From: Flavobacterium anhuiense
GTDB lineage: Bacteria; Bacteroidota; Bacteroidia; Flavobacteriales; Flavobacteriaceae
NCBI RefSeq assembly: GCF_900101855.1
Contig: NZ_FMVC01000009.1
Span: 162,194 to 226,193 of the forward strand
Reading direction: 5' to 3'
Length of the DNA: 64,000 nucleotides
The notes beneath the pieces are model-generated. The model was not told where the DNA came from, made no database searches, and was given only the letters and a program-made list of their open reading frames with translations. Both the position numbers and the translations under genes were made by a program. This document shows positions 27,833-35,681 of the stretch, piece by piece. Each line of letters begins with the position of its first letter. The stretch's first letter is position 1.

Positions 27833-27900
27833 AAGAATCTCGCAAAGACGCAGAGTCGCAAAGAATTTTTGCCACAGATTAAAGGATTAAAATGATTTAA
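27833..27900. repeat. Two short Flavobacterium intergenic repeats
   Basis: CTCGCAAAGACGCAGAGTCGCAAAG and then GCCACAGATTAAAGGATTAAA directly follow the DUF4230 stop. These sequence types are commonly scattered between genes in this genus, from memory. They are non-coding. Confidence 0.5.
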
Positions 27901-27946
27901 TACCAAATTCTTGGCTAGTTTTCATAAACAGATTTTCCACAATTTT

Positions 27947-28044
27947 GTCATTTCGACGAAGGAGAAATCTCCACGAGAGGCTCGACAAAGATTGGATTCT
28001 CGTTGCGGAGTTACTTGCGGAGATTTCTCCTTCGTCGAAATGAC
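27947..28044. repeat. 98-bp palindromic intergenic repeat, copy 2
   Basis: The same length, the same perfect 26-bp ends and 95 of 98 bases identical to the element at 14439-14536. The three differences are in the centre, so the arms are conserved. It lies between the convergent DUF4230 and hydroxylase genes. Confidence 0.9.
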
Positions 28045-28059
28045 AAATATTATGTTATT

Positions 28060-28112
28060 TACTTAATAAAAAACTTCGCATTTTAGTCCCGATAGCTATC
28101 GGGATTGTGGCA
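28060..28112. repeat. Palindromic repeat containing CCCGATAGCTATCGGG, overlapping a gene end
   Basis: A perfect 16-bp palindrome at 28088-28103 lies within AAACTTCG...GTGGC sequence of the type seen elsewhere between genes. It encodes the last residues and stop codon of the aromatic hydroxylase gene on the minus strand. Confidence 0.7.
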
Positions 28113-29859
28113 AATTATCAAAAATCAAATCCAAACCGCCAGAAATCAAATGCGCAATTTCAGGACGTTTTACTTTCAATTGATCTAAATGAACCAATAC
28201 TTCCTGTAAAAGCTGTTTCTCTTCAGAATCTTTTAAAAGCTCAGCAATTTCAACAGACAGTAACCAATCGTTTTGATGATTATTTTTTAGCTTTTCAAAA
28301 ACTGATTTTAATTCTATTTTAGCACCTTTATTCGTTCTAATATCTCTAACGGTTGCGTATAAATGTTCTAATTCGTCACGCTCATCAGTATGTTTGGCTT
28401 TGATGGTTTTGGTTGACGGAACAATATTAATTAAATCAAAACTATTGACATCAGCCGGACCAGAGAATGCAGAAATTACTTTTTTGCCAATTGCCATATC
28501 ATAATTGCCCCATTCAGGTTGGAATAAAACCGTCTCGCCATGAGTAACAGTGCAATTTTTGAAACTAATTAAAATAATTTCTCCGTGAAGATTTCTAGAA
28601 CCTGTAATAATTTCTCCTTCAACAATAATATTGCCTTCGAATTCTAATTTTATTTTTTCGCCTTCAATGATATTATAAGCCTGTAAATCTTTCGGACTCA
28701 TATCTTCAATCGCAAGATTAAAACCTTTCAATTTTCCAATCGGACTTCCAAATCCGTGTGGATGCGTTAAAGTTCCATGGCCAACTAATTCTTTTTCACG
28801 ATAAGCCAAAGCTGTTTTTCCTGTTGTTTGGATGTAAACTGGTTTTCCTTCTTCTTCAATGACATTGGTAAAAACTCCTGAAATTTGCAGACCAGTGCTC
28901 AATTCAATAGTTCCCAAAGCATTTGATTGAATTAGTTTTTTAATTCCGGAAAGACCTCCAGTTCGCAGAGCCATTTTATTAGCAAATTCTTCTAAAATCA
29001 AACTCAAATGAGAAAAAGTTGGCGTTACATAAAGCTGTGGCTGTAATTGTGTAATATCAAAATTCTGATTGGCTGCCGAAATATCGTAAGGGATTTTCTT
29101 CACATTATCGGTCATGCAATGGGCACTTTCGCCAATTGAAGAAAGCAATCCCGCACCATATATTTTCGGATTTTCAACTGTTCCAATCAAGCCATATTCA
29201 ACTGTCCACCAATGCAGATTTCTAATTTGAGCCATTTCAGACAATTCGCCCATATCATTTTGCAAATCGGCTACTGCTTTTTCGGCTTCATCAATTTTTT
29301 CTTGTGGAGTATCTTCAGCTTCTTTTAATATAGAAAGCAAACGAATCGCTTCATACATTTGATAATCTTTGTGAGAAGAAATCGCTTTACAGCCAATTTC
29401 GCCAAAACGTCTCAAATATTCAGCATATTCAGGATTGGCAATAATTGGAGCGTGGCCGGCACCTTCGTGAATAATATCTGGAGCAGGGGTATATTCAATA
29501 TGTTCCAATTGTCTGATGTCAGAAGCAATAACCAAAACATTGTACGCTTGGAATTCCATAAACGCATTTGGAGGAATAAATCCGTCAACGGCAACCGCTG
29601 CCCAGCCAATTTCGCTAAGAATTCGGTTCATTCCGTACATGCTCGGAATAGAATCAATTTCGATACCAGTTTTACGCAAACCTTCCAGGTAAGAATCGTG
29701 CGCAACTTTAGAAAGGTAATCTACATTTTTACGCATCACATATCGCCAAACCGCCTGATTGATAGGAGTGTAATCGCTATAATCTTGAGGTTTAATAAAT
29801 TGCTGTAAATGTTTAGGCAATCGCTCTAATAACGGATTGGTTTCAATATTTGGATTCAT
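28096..29859 (-). CDS. Aromatic amino acid hydroxylase (phenylalanine 4-monooxygenase type) with C-terminal extension
   Basis: A 587-residue pterin-dependent non-haem iron monooxygenase, most likely converting phenylalanine to tyrosine. The iron ligands are visible as H131 and H136 in HEGAGH and E221 in WWTVEYGLIG. The catalytic domain spans about residues 20-330, which is already the length of a whole bacterial enzyme (about 260-300 residues). The remaining 250 residues form an extension that I do not recognise, with beta-rich sequence (LEFEGNIIVEGEIITG) and then helices. The usual N-terminal regulatory ACT domain is absent. The C-terminal PQSR and stop come from an intergenic repeat. The substrate could also be tryptophan or tyrosine. 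Confidence 0.85.
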   Translation of the reverse strand: MNPNIETNPLLERLPKHLQQFIKPQDYSDYTPINQAVWRYVMRKNVDYLSKVAHDSYLEGLRKTGIEIDSIPSMYGMNRILSEIGWAAVAVDGFIPPNAFMEFQAYNVLVIASDIRQLEHIEYTPAPDIIHEGAGHAPIIANPEYAEYLRRFGEIGCKAISSHKDYQMYEAIRLLSILKEAEDTPQEKIDEAEKAVADLQNDMGELSEMAQIRNLHWWTVEYGLIGTVENPKIYGAGLLSSIGESAHCMTDNVKKIPYDISAANQNFDITQLQPQLYVTPTFSHLSLILEEFANKMALRTGGLSGIKKLIQSNALGTIELSTGLQISGVFTNVIEEEGKPVYIQTTGKTALAYREKELVGHGTLTHPHGFGSPIGKLKGFNLAIEDMSPKDLQAYNIIEGEKIKLEFEGNIIVEGEIITGSRNLHGEIILISFKNCTVTHGETVLFQPEWGNYDMAIGKKVISAFSGPADVNSFDLINIVPSTKTIKAKHTDERDELEHLYATVRDIRTNKGAKIELKSVFEKLKNNHQNDWLLSVEIAELLKDSEEKQLLQEVLVHLDQLKVKRPEIAHLISGGLDLIFDNLPQSR

Positions 29860-29995
29860 TTCGAAAACGTTGTAGATTTAAAATGTAAAATTACGAATTT
29901 ATGCCTCGATTTTTTACCATCCATCACAAAATTTTTATTCGAAAGTGAGTTTTATTGCATTTTTGTAGATTTTATAAAGATAAAAGAAATGCTGT

Positions 29996-30442
29996 TTAGC
30001 AGTCATTATTTTCATAATTCACCTTTTCCATTGTCTTTTCGAAATTTTCAATTTCTTTTTTAGTCATTGCAGCTTCTTTGAGATCAACTTTTAATTGTTT
30101 CTTAGTGTCTGGACTAATCCATAAACCGGTAAATGTATTTCCATTTTTCTGCAAAATTAAAACACCGCTAAAGCCATGTTCTACCATAACAAATTCGTTT
30201 TCTTTCTTTTTGCCCTGAGTAATATTCAGCTGAATCCAATTGTTAGATTTATTATAGCGGTACATTGAAGTAAACATTAAATCTGCAGTACAGGGATTTT
30301 CTTCTGTTTTAATGTAAACTGTTATGGGAGTTTTTCCGTCAACAGTTCCTTTATATAAATTAGAAACTGAAGTTTGAGATTGTGCTGATAATTGATTTAA
30401 AAATGAGAAGCAGATTGCAATAAAGAAAATTACTTTTTTCAT
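29996..30442 (-). CDS. Secreted protein of unknown function
   Basis: A 148-residue protein with a clear signal peptide (about 1-20, cleaved before QSQTS). The mature part is predicted beta-rich (YKGTVDGKTPITVYIKTEENPCTADLMFTSMYRYNKSNNWIQLN, NTFTGLWISPDTKKQLKVDL) and ends in a charged helix with a final cysteine (ENNDC). It has two cysteines in total, one near residue 53 and the last residue, which might pair in the periplasm. I recognise no domain with certainty. It lies between the hydroxylase and the hemoglobin gene on the same strand. Confidence 0.65.
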   Translation of the reverse strand: MKKVIFFIAICFSFLNQLSAQSQTSVSNLYKGTVDGKTPITVYIKTEENPCTADLMFTSMYRYNKSNNWIQLNITQGKKKENEFVMVEHGFSGVLILQKNGNTFTGLWISPDTKKQLKVDLKEAAMTKKEIENFEKTMEKVNYENNDC

Positions 30443-30508
30443 AAATAGATTTTGGGTTGATTCATTTAATCAAATATAAAATTCTGCTTTGTATTTGAAA
30501 GAAATTCT

Positions 30509-30919
30509 TTAAGATTTTTTTACTGTATTTCTCATTTCATTTTCTGCATTTCTAAAATATTCAATTTTATGGCTGAACATAAAGGCCATATTCGTAGCAC
30601 GCATTTTAGCTTCTTCAGTTATTGGTCCCGCAAATTGCGAATCGATTGTTGAATTAAAAATAGCAATCCATCGGTCAAAGTGCGTTCTGTCTACAGGTAA
30701 TTGTTTATGCGGCGGAAAAGGTGTTCCAGAATAAGCGCGAACATCAAATAAAATGGTTTGCCAGAAATTGTACATTTTTTGCAGATGGGGTTCCCAGCGA
30801 TCTTGTAATTTATCATTAAATATTGGCCCGATTAGATCATCCTTTCTAACATTTGCATAAAAGCTATTAACCATTTGCTGGATGTCTTCTATTGTCGAAA
30901 TATCTTTTAAAGCTGTCAT
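30509..30919 (-). CDS. Group III truncated hemoglobin
   Basis: A 136-residue small globin. The features are FYANVRKDDLIGPIFND at the start, WEPHLQKMYNFWQTILF in the B-E region, FPPHKQLP, and the proximal histidine H80 in HFDRWIAIF, the typical group III (trHb3) pattern. It binds haem and O2 or NO in the cytoplasm. In other bacteria the group is linked to NO handling and microaerobic growth. A minus-strand -7 box TATTTTTG (30950 to 30943) lies about 24 bases before the start. Confidence 0.9.
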   Translation of the reverse strand: MTALKDISTIEDIQQMVNSFYANVRKDDLIGPIFNDKLQDRWEPHLQKMYNFWQTILFDVRAYSGTPFPPHKQLPVDRTHFDRWIAIFNSTIDSQFAGPITEEAKMRATNMAFMFSHKIEYFRNAENEMRNTVKKS

Positions 30920-31295
30920 TTTATTGTATTTTAAATAAACTGCAAAAATACAATATATCTTTCTTTTGCTTTCCTGATAATTGTCATATGTCCTTTAATT
31001 GCTAGGCAAAATCGTGTTTTGTAAGGAATTGTATAGATTTTATATTTTATGATGAGTTATTTCGATTTTTACAAGTAAGTTTTTTATGATTTTTAATTTT
31101 TTAAAATACTGTTTTACAATGTATTGAAAAACAATAAGATCAGTTTTTGTTATAGCTGTTTTTTTAATTTGATGTGTATTTGTAAAGTTAAAAAATTGAC
31201 AATTTTATAAAAATACTAATAATATTGTGTTGTTTTAGTAAAATAAAACTGAATAAATAAGAAAAAGCTAATTATCAAACCAAAACCACAAAAGA
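30920..31295. other. Divergent intergenic region, AT-rich
   Basis: 376 bases between the hemoglobin gene and the GH30 gene. Apart from the minus-strand -7 box TATTTTTG (30943-30950) and long A/T tracts I see no gene, repeat family or stable hairpin. No -7 consensus is evident close to the GH30 start. Confidence 0.5.
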
Positions 31296-33461
31296 ATGCA
31301 CAAAACTACTCAAACACCTACAATTCGGGTACGTAAAGCGTTAAAACTATTATGTTGCAGTACGCTTTTATTCATGAACAGCTTAAATGCTCAGACGGTA
31401 ACTCCGTGGATGACTACAGGAGATCAAAGTAAATTATTACAGCAGCAGGGAACTGTAAGCTTCGGAACCAATTCAGGAACAAACCCTTCCACCGTAACAG
31501 TAAATGCAGGAACGACCTATCAAACCATGGACGGATTCGGTTATACACTTACCGAGGGAAGCTGTGAAGTTATTTCTGGAATGGCAGCGACTCAGCAAAA
31601 CCAATTGTTGAATGATTTATACAATCCGACAACAGGATTAAATGCAAGCGTTGTTCGTATCAGTATTGGAGCTTCAGATTTAAGCAGTTCTTCCTACAGT
31701 TATAACGAAACTTCGGGAGATACGAACATGAACAATTTCAGTTTGAATGGACCTGATTTAACCTATTTAGTTCCAATTCTTAAAAAAATCCTGCTAATTA
31801 ACCCAAACATCAAAATCTTGGCAACGCCTTGGTCTGCACCGAGGTGGATGAAAACCAATGGTTCTTGGGTTGGAGGATCTCTACAAACGCAATATTATGC
31901 AGCGTATGCGAAATACTTCGTAAAATATTTTGATGCAATGAAAGCACAAGGTATTAATATTTGGGCAATCACACCGCAAAATGAACCAGAAAATCCGCAT
32001 AATGAGCCAAGTATGCTGATGAATTCTACCGAACAAAAGAATTTCATCAACCAGCAACTTGGTCCGCAAATGGCTGCCGCTGGTTACGGAAACATTAAAA
32101 TCATTGCCTTTGACCACAATTGTGATAATACGGCATATCCTATTGATGTTTTAAACAATAGTTCTTATGTAGATGGAGCGGCATTTCACTTGTATTTAGG
32201 AAACATCTCAGCAATGTCAACAGTAAAAAATGCTACTAATAAAAACGTTTATTTTACGGAACAATACACGGGTTCTGGCGGAAGTTTTAGCGGCGATTTT
32301 GGCTGGCATATGCAAAACGTTGTTATTGGAAGCACCAATAACTGGTCTAAAACAGTTTTAGAATGGAATGCTGCCAACAATTCAAGTTTAGGACCACGCA
32401 CTCCAGGAGGATGCAGCACTTGCTTAGGTGCTATTACAGTAAATAGCAGCACAAGTTATACTAAAAATGTAGCGTATTATATTATTGGTCAGATTTCAAA
32501 ATTTGTGAAACCGGGTGCTGTGCGAATTGGGGCTTCAAGCACAAACAGCAGTATTCAGTCTGCTGCTTTCAAAAACCCTGACGGGTCAACTGCACTTGTA
32601 GTATACAATTCTGGCGGCTCATCAAATACAATAAAAGTGGTTTCAGGATCTTCGGCATTTAATTATGCTGTTCCAGCTTCATCAGCAGTTACTTTTACTT
32701 GGAGCTCCGGAACACCACCTACTACCGAATTTCCTGGATATTATAACATTATTTCAAGAAACAGTAACAAAGGTTTAGATGTGGCTGACAATGCCACTAC
32801 GAGCGGAAGTAGAATTCAACAGTATGATGTAACGAATGGTGGAGGAAGTAATCAGCGTTGGAAATTTGTTTCTGACGGAAGCGGTAACTATTACATTATC
32901 GTAAAATCGACTGGAATGTATTTGGCTGTTGAAAATAACGGAACAGCTGATGGATTAAAAGTACAGCAGAAAACATTCTCGTCTTCAAATGAATTCAAAT
33001 GGACGGTAACAAGTCTTGGCACAGGTTATTATAAAATTATAAACGTAAACAGTGGCAAATCGCTTGATGTTGAAAATGTTTCTACAGCAAATGGTGCTAA
33101 TATTCAGGTTTGGTCTTATACAGGAGGGTTAAATCAGCAGTGGCAGTTGGTGCAGGTTGAATCTTCTACAGCAAAAAGTGCTTTAGCAGCACAAACGACT
33201 GTAGTTGAAAATACAAGCTCAAATGATATGACTATTTTTGTAAATGAAACTGATGATTCTCTAAAAATTGATACGAATCATGAGGGAGATGCTGAAGTGC
33301 AGGTTTTCAATATTACTGGACAGCCAGTTTTAAAGAAGAATGTAAAATTTATAAAAGGAAATCAAGCAGAAGTAGAAATTTCTCGATTGCCAAAAGGTGT
33401 TTACATTGTAAAAGTTAACGATAGTAAAGGTTCGTATTCGAAAAAAATCTTGAAGCAATAA
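31296..33461 (+). CDS. Secreted GH30 glycoside hydrolase with ricin-type lectin and T9SS sorting domain
   Basis: A 721-residue secreted enzyme. A signal peptide (about 1-32) is followed by a GH30 barrel (about 60-475), a ricin-type carbohydrate-binding module (about 484-625, with the repeated NQRWKFV and NQQWQLV motifs) and a C-terminal T9SS type A sorting domain (about 645-721: VFNITGQPVLKKN, LPKGVYIVKVNDSKGSYSKKILKQ). The predicted acid/base is E230 in TPQNEP and the nucleophile E322 in FTEQY. The family includes glucosylceramidases, beta-1,6-glucanases and xylanases; the exact glycan is uncertain. It is exported across the outer membrane by the type IX system. There is no neighbouring SusCD pair, so this is not a polysaccharide utilisation locus. 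Confidence 0.9.
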   Translation: MHKTTQTPTIRVRKALKLLCCSTLLFMNSLNAQTVTPWMTTGDQSKLLQQQGTVSFGTNSGTNPSTVTVNAGTTYQTMDGFGYTLTEGSCEVISGMAATQQNQLLNDLYNPTTGLNASVVRISIGASDLSSSSYSYNETSGDTNMNNFSLNGPDLTYLVPILKKILLINPNIKILATPWSAPRWMKTNGSWVGGSLQTQYYAAYAKYFVKYFDAMKAQGINIWAITPQNEPENPHNEPSMLMNSTEQKNFINQQLGPQMAAAGYGNIKIIAFDHNCDNTAYPIDVLNNSSYVDGAAFHLYLGNISAMSTVKNATNKNVYFTEQYTGSGGSFSGDFGWHMQNVVIGSTNNWSKTVLEWNAANNSSLGPRTPGGCSTCLGAITVNSSTSYTKNVAYYIIGQISKFVKPGAVRIGASSTNSSIQSAAFKNPDGSTALVVYNSGGSSNTIKVVSGSSAFNYAVPASSAVTFTWSSGTPPTTEFPGYYNIISRNSNKGLDVADNATTSGSRIQQYDVTNGGGSNQRWKFVSDGSGNYYIIVKSTGMYLAVENNGTADGLKVQQKTFSSSNEFKWTVTSLGTGYYKIINVNSGKSLDVENVSTANGANIQVWSYTGGLNQQWQLVQVESSTAKSALAAQTTVVENTSSNDMTIFVNETDDSLKIDTNHEGDAEVQVFNITGQPVLKKNVKFIKGNQAEVEISRLPKGVYIVKVNDSKGSYSKKILKQ

Positions 33462-33500
33462 TTACATCCACAATTCAATTAGTAATTTGTATTGAATTTG

Positions 33501-33537
33501 AAAAGGCTGTCATCCCATCTGACAGCCTTTGTTTTTT
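33501..33537. terminator. Terminator between GH30 gene and ilvA
   Basis: AAAGGCTGTCA (33502-33512) pairs perfectly with TGACAGCCTTT (33520-33530) and is followed by GTTTTTT. It is strong for the plus strand and may also act on convergent ilvA. Confidence 0.8.
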
Positions 33538-33540
33538 ATT

Positions 33541-34785
33541 TTATCCAATTAATTGCGTAAATAAATCCTGATTGTCGTTCAGATATTGAAACTCAAAACC
33601 ATTTTCGGTCATTTTCAATTTGATTGGCATAATGTCGTTTTTGTTTTTCAATTCTAAACCAACCACAACAGAACCTACTTCGCGACTATTTTTCTTAGCA
33701 AATTGGAAATACGTGATGTCGTCATCTGGACCTAAAATATTATTGACAAACTCTTTTAAAGCTCCTGGACGTTGTGGAAACTGAATCATAAAATAGTGCA
33801 TTAAACCTTCGTAAAGTAAGGAGCGTTCTTTTATTTCGGCAGTTCTTTCAATATCATTATTGCTTCCACTTACAATGCAGACCACATTTTTGTCTTTAAT
33901 TTTATCTTTATAAAAATCCAAGGCAGCAATTGTTAAAGCCCCAGCAGGTTCAACCACCATGGCTTCTTCATTATACAATCTTAAAATTGTGGTGCAGACT
34001 TTTCCTTCTGGAACCAGAATAATATCTTCTAAGTTGTATCGGCAGATTTCAAAAGTTTTGTCGCCAACTTGTTTAACCGCTGCACCATCAACAAATTTAT
34101 CGATTGTTTTCAATGGCGTATTTTTGTTTTCTTCGATTGATGTTTTCATCGAAGGAGCACCTTTTGGTTCAACACCGATTATTTTGGTATGTGGACTTAA
34201 ATGTTTAAAAACTTCAGACAGACCAGAAGCTAATCCGCCGCCGCCGATAGGAACAAAAACATAATCGATTGGTTCTTTAAAACTTTCTAAGATTTCTAAT
34301 CCAACAGTTCCTTGTCCAGCGATTACTTTTTCATCATCAAAAGGATGTATAAATGTTTTATGATTCTTGATGGCATCGGCAGTTGCAGAAGCATAAGCAT
34401 CATCAAAAGTATCTCCAGTTAAAACAATTTCAACAAATGATTTTCCGAATAGTTGAACTTGTTTTACTTTTTGTTTTGGAGTGGTTTTTGGCATGTATAT
34501 TTTACCATGGATCTTTAAGAGATTACAGGAATAAGCAACACCTTGAGCATGATTCCCTGCGCTGGCGCATACAATTCCGTTTGCTTTTTCTTTTTCGTTT
34601 AACGAAGAAATTTTATTATAAGCGCCTCTAATCTTATATGAACGAACAATTTGCAAATCTTCTCTTTTTAGTAAAATAGTCGATTCAAATTCGTCTGAAA
34701 GATTCAAATTTTGCGTTAAAGGCGTTGCGGTAACTACATTTTCAAGATGCTTTTGGGCATTAAGTACTTCTTCAAATAAACTCAT
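33541..34785 (-). CDS. ilvA: Threonine ammonia-lyase (threonine dehydratase), biosynthetic
   Basis: A 414-residue PLP enzyme converting threonine to 2-oxobutanoate and ammonia, the first committed step to isoleucine. The Schiff-base lysine is K51 in SYKIRGAYNK, and the glycine loop is PIGGGGLASG. A single ACT-like regulatory domain occupies about residues 335-414 (FMIQFPQRPGALKEFVNNIL), so it is shorter than E. coli IlvA with its two. No other ilv genes are adjacent. An isoleucine-rich leader ORF and terminator lie upstream, which supports the biosynthetic assignment. Confidence 0.93.
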   Translation of the reverse strand: MSLFEEVLNAQKHLENVVTATPLTQNLNLSDEFESTILLKREDLQIVRSYKIRGAYNKISSLNEKEKANGIVCASAGNHAQGVAYSCNLLKIHGKIYMPKTTPKQKVKQVQLFGKSFVEIVLTGDTFDDAYASATADAIKNHKTFIHPFDDEKVIAGQGTVGLEILESFKEPIDYVFVPIGGGGLASGLSEVFKHLSPHTKIIGVEPKGAPSMKTSIEENKNTPLKTIDKFVDGAAVKQVGDKTFEICRYNLEDIILVPEGKVCTTILRLYNEEAMVVEPAGALTIAALDFYKDKIKDKNVVCIVSGSNNDIERTAEIKERSLLYEGLMHYFMIQFPQRPGALKEFVNNILGPDDDITYFQFAKKNSREVGSVVVGLELKNKNDIMPIKLKMTENGFEFQYLNDNQDLFTQLIG

Positions 34786-34802
34786 GATGTTTTGTTTTTT
34801 TT

Positions 34803-34863
34803 GCCACGAATTCCCGAATTATTTTTTATATTCTTTGAACAGATAAATTTTCGAATTCGTGGC
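34803..34863. repeat. Short palindromic element in the ilvA 5' leader
   Basis: GCCACGAATTC (34803-34813) and its exact complement at 34853-34863 bound a 61-bp element related to the 124-bp one at 27024-27147. It lies between the attenuator terminator and the ilvA start, so it would be transcribed as a hairpin in ilvA mRNA. Confidence 0.7.
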
Positions 34864-34882
34864 GACTTTTTAATTATCCTTA

Positions 34883-34910
34883 AAATAAAAAACCTCCCAA
34901 TTGGGAGGTT
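34883..34910 (-). terminator. Attenuator terminator upstream of ilvA
   Basis: On the minus strand, AACCTCCCAATTGGGAGGTT (a perfect 20-base palindrome) is followed by TTTTATTTTA. It lies 43 bases after the leader-peptide stop and 105 bases before the ilvA start, where a terminator makes sense only if it is conditional. Confidence 0.85.
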
Positions 34911-34950
34911 TCTAATAAATTATATTTTACAAACTTATATAGCACCTCGC

Positions 34951-34974
34951 CATTATTGCTGAATTGCAATAATG
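34951..34974 (-). promoter_or_regulatory. Pause-type hairpin overlapping the end of the ilvA leader ORF
   Basis: CATTATTGC and GCAATAATG form a 9-bp perfect stem with a 6-base loop. Its 5' arm on the RNA contains the last Ile codons of the leader peptide. The adjoining GAGGT (34944-34948, minus strand) is complementary to ACCTC in the terminator 5' arm, a possible antiterminator. Confidence 0.65.
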
Positions 34975-35009
34975 CTAATAATAGCGATAATGCTGTTAAA
35001 GTTTGTCAT
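34953..35009 (-). CDS. Isoleucine-rich leader peptide of the ilvA attenuator
   Basis: An 18-codon ORF, MTNFNSIIAIISIIAIQQ, with seven isoleucine codons (six ATT, one ATC) clustered just before the stop. A TACATTTG promoter box lies about 20 bases upstream, a hairpin overlaps the Ile codons, and an intrinsic terminator follows before ilvA. This is the architecture of ribosome-mediated transcription attenuation as known for ilv, thr and trp operons. Low charged tRNA-Ile should stall the ribosome and favour read-through into ilvA. The ORF is too short for usual gene callers. Confidence 0.8.
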   Translation of the reverse strand: MTNFNSIIAIISIIAIQQ

Positions 35010-35029
35010 TTTTTTTACTGATTGAAAGG

Positions 35030-35037
35030 CAAATGTA
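35030..35037 (-). promoter_or_regulatory. -7 promoter box of the ilvA leader
   Basis: TACATTTG on the minus strand matches TAnnTTTG exactly. It lies just past the stop of the upstream DUF4136 gene, with a predicted start near 35026, about 17 bases before the leader ATG. No clear -33 TTG is seen. Confidence 0.6.
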
Positions 35038-35041
35038 AAAA

Positions 35042-35578
35042 TTATTTTTTTACTGGCGGATATTGAGCTAAAATTTTGCCTACAAACTCAGCAATTTTTT
35101 CATCTTTTTTGTCGATGTTTCTTGTCAAAGTTCCAATTCCTTCACCTTGCCAAATCATTTCTTTCTTTTTAGCATCGATCAAATCAATGTATAAAGTTCC
35201 TTCAGTAGAAGTAGAAACTGTAGTTTGTCCTCCGTACATCATGTAAGGATTCCAACCCCAACCCCAGCCATAACCCCAGCCAGCGGTAAATTGGTTTACA
35301 TCAACTTGCTCTCTTGACTTAGTAAAGATGTTTATTAACAAATCTGGATTATCGCTTTTTGTAAAACCTTTAGCTTGCATTTGATCATCAATTGCACGTA
35401 GAATTCTTCTTTTGTCTAAATCTGATATTTCGACCTTGTCAATTCCGGGCTTAAAATAGGCGTACGTTTTATAAGGCGTAAAATCGACAGTTTTGTCATA
35501 ATCAGAATAAACAGTCACGGTACTGCAAGAAGTAAGTATCAGCAGTAGCAAAAACGGAATTAACTTAAGTGTTTTCAT
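35042..35578 (-). CDS. DUF4136 domain lipoprotein
   Basis: A 178-residue lipoprotein; the signal ends ILTSC (C18). The DUF4136 body includes DYDKTVDFTPYKTYAYFKPG, ADNPDLLINIFTKSREQ-like sequence and the C-terminal TLYIDLIDAKKKEMIWQGEGIGTL. A Trp/Gly/Tyr-rich segment (WGYGWGWGWNPYMMYGG, about 106-122) is characteristic. It is probably anchored in the outer membrane, with no known activity. It lies downstream of hutU on the same strand, with a palindromic repeat in between. Confidence 0.85.
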   Translation of the reverse strand: MKTLKLIPFLLLLILTSCSTVTVYSDYDKTVDFTPYKTYAYFKPGIDKVEISDLDKRRILRAIDDQMQAKGFTKSDNPDLLINIFTKSREQVDVNQFTAGWGYGWGWGWNPYMMYGGQTTVSTSTEGTLYIDLIDAKKKEMIWQGEGIGTLTRNIDKKDEKIAEFVGKILAQYPPVKK

Positions 35579-35608
35579 ATTTCTAAGAATTAATGTTCTT
35601 TTTTAAGT

Positions 35609-35673
35609 CTGTCAGGCTGAGTAGAGTCGAAGCCCTTTCATTTCTATAAACCTTCGACTTCGCTCAGGATGTT
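35609..35673. repeat. Imperfect palindromic intergenic repeat (GTCAGGCTGAG...CTCAGGATG type)
   Basis: CTGAG...GTCGAAG and CTTCGAC...CTCAG arms about 20 bases long with several mismatches surround a short centre. This is the widespread Bacteroidota element whose ends read CCTGAGCGNAGTCGAAGG. It lies between hutU and the DUF4136 gene. It is non-coding. Confidence 0.65.
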
Positions 35674-35681
35674 ATGTTATT

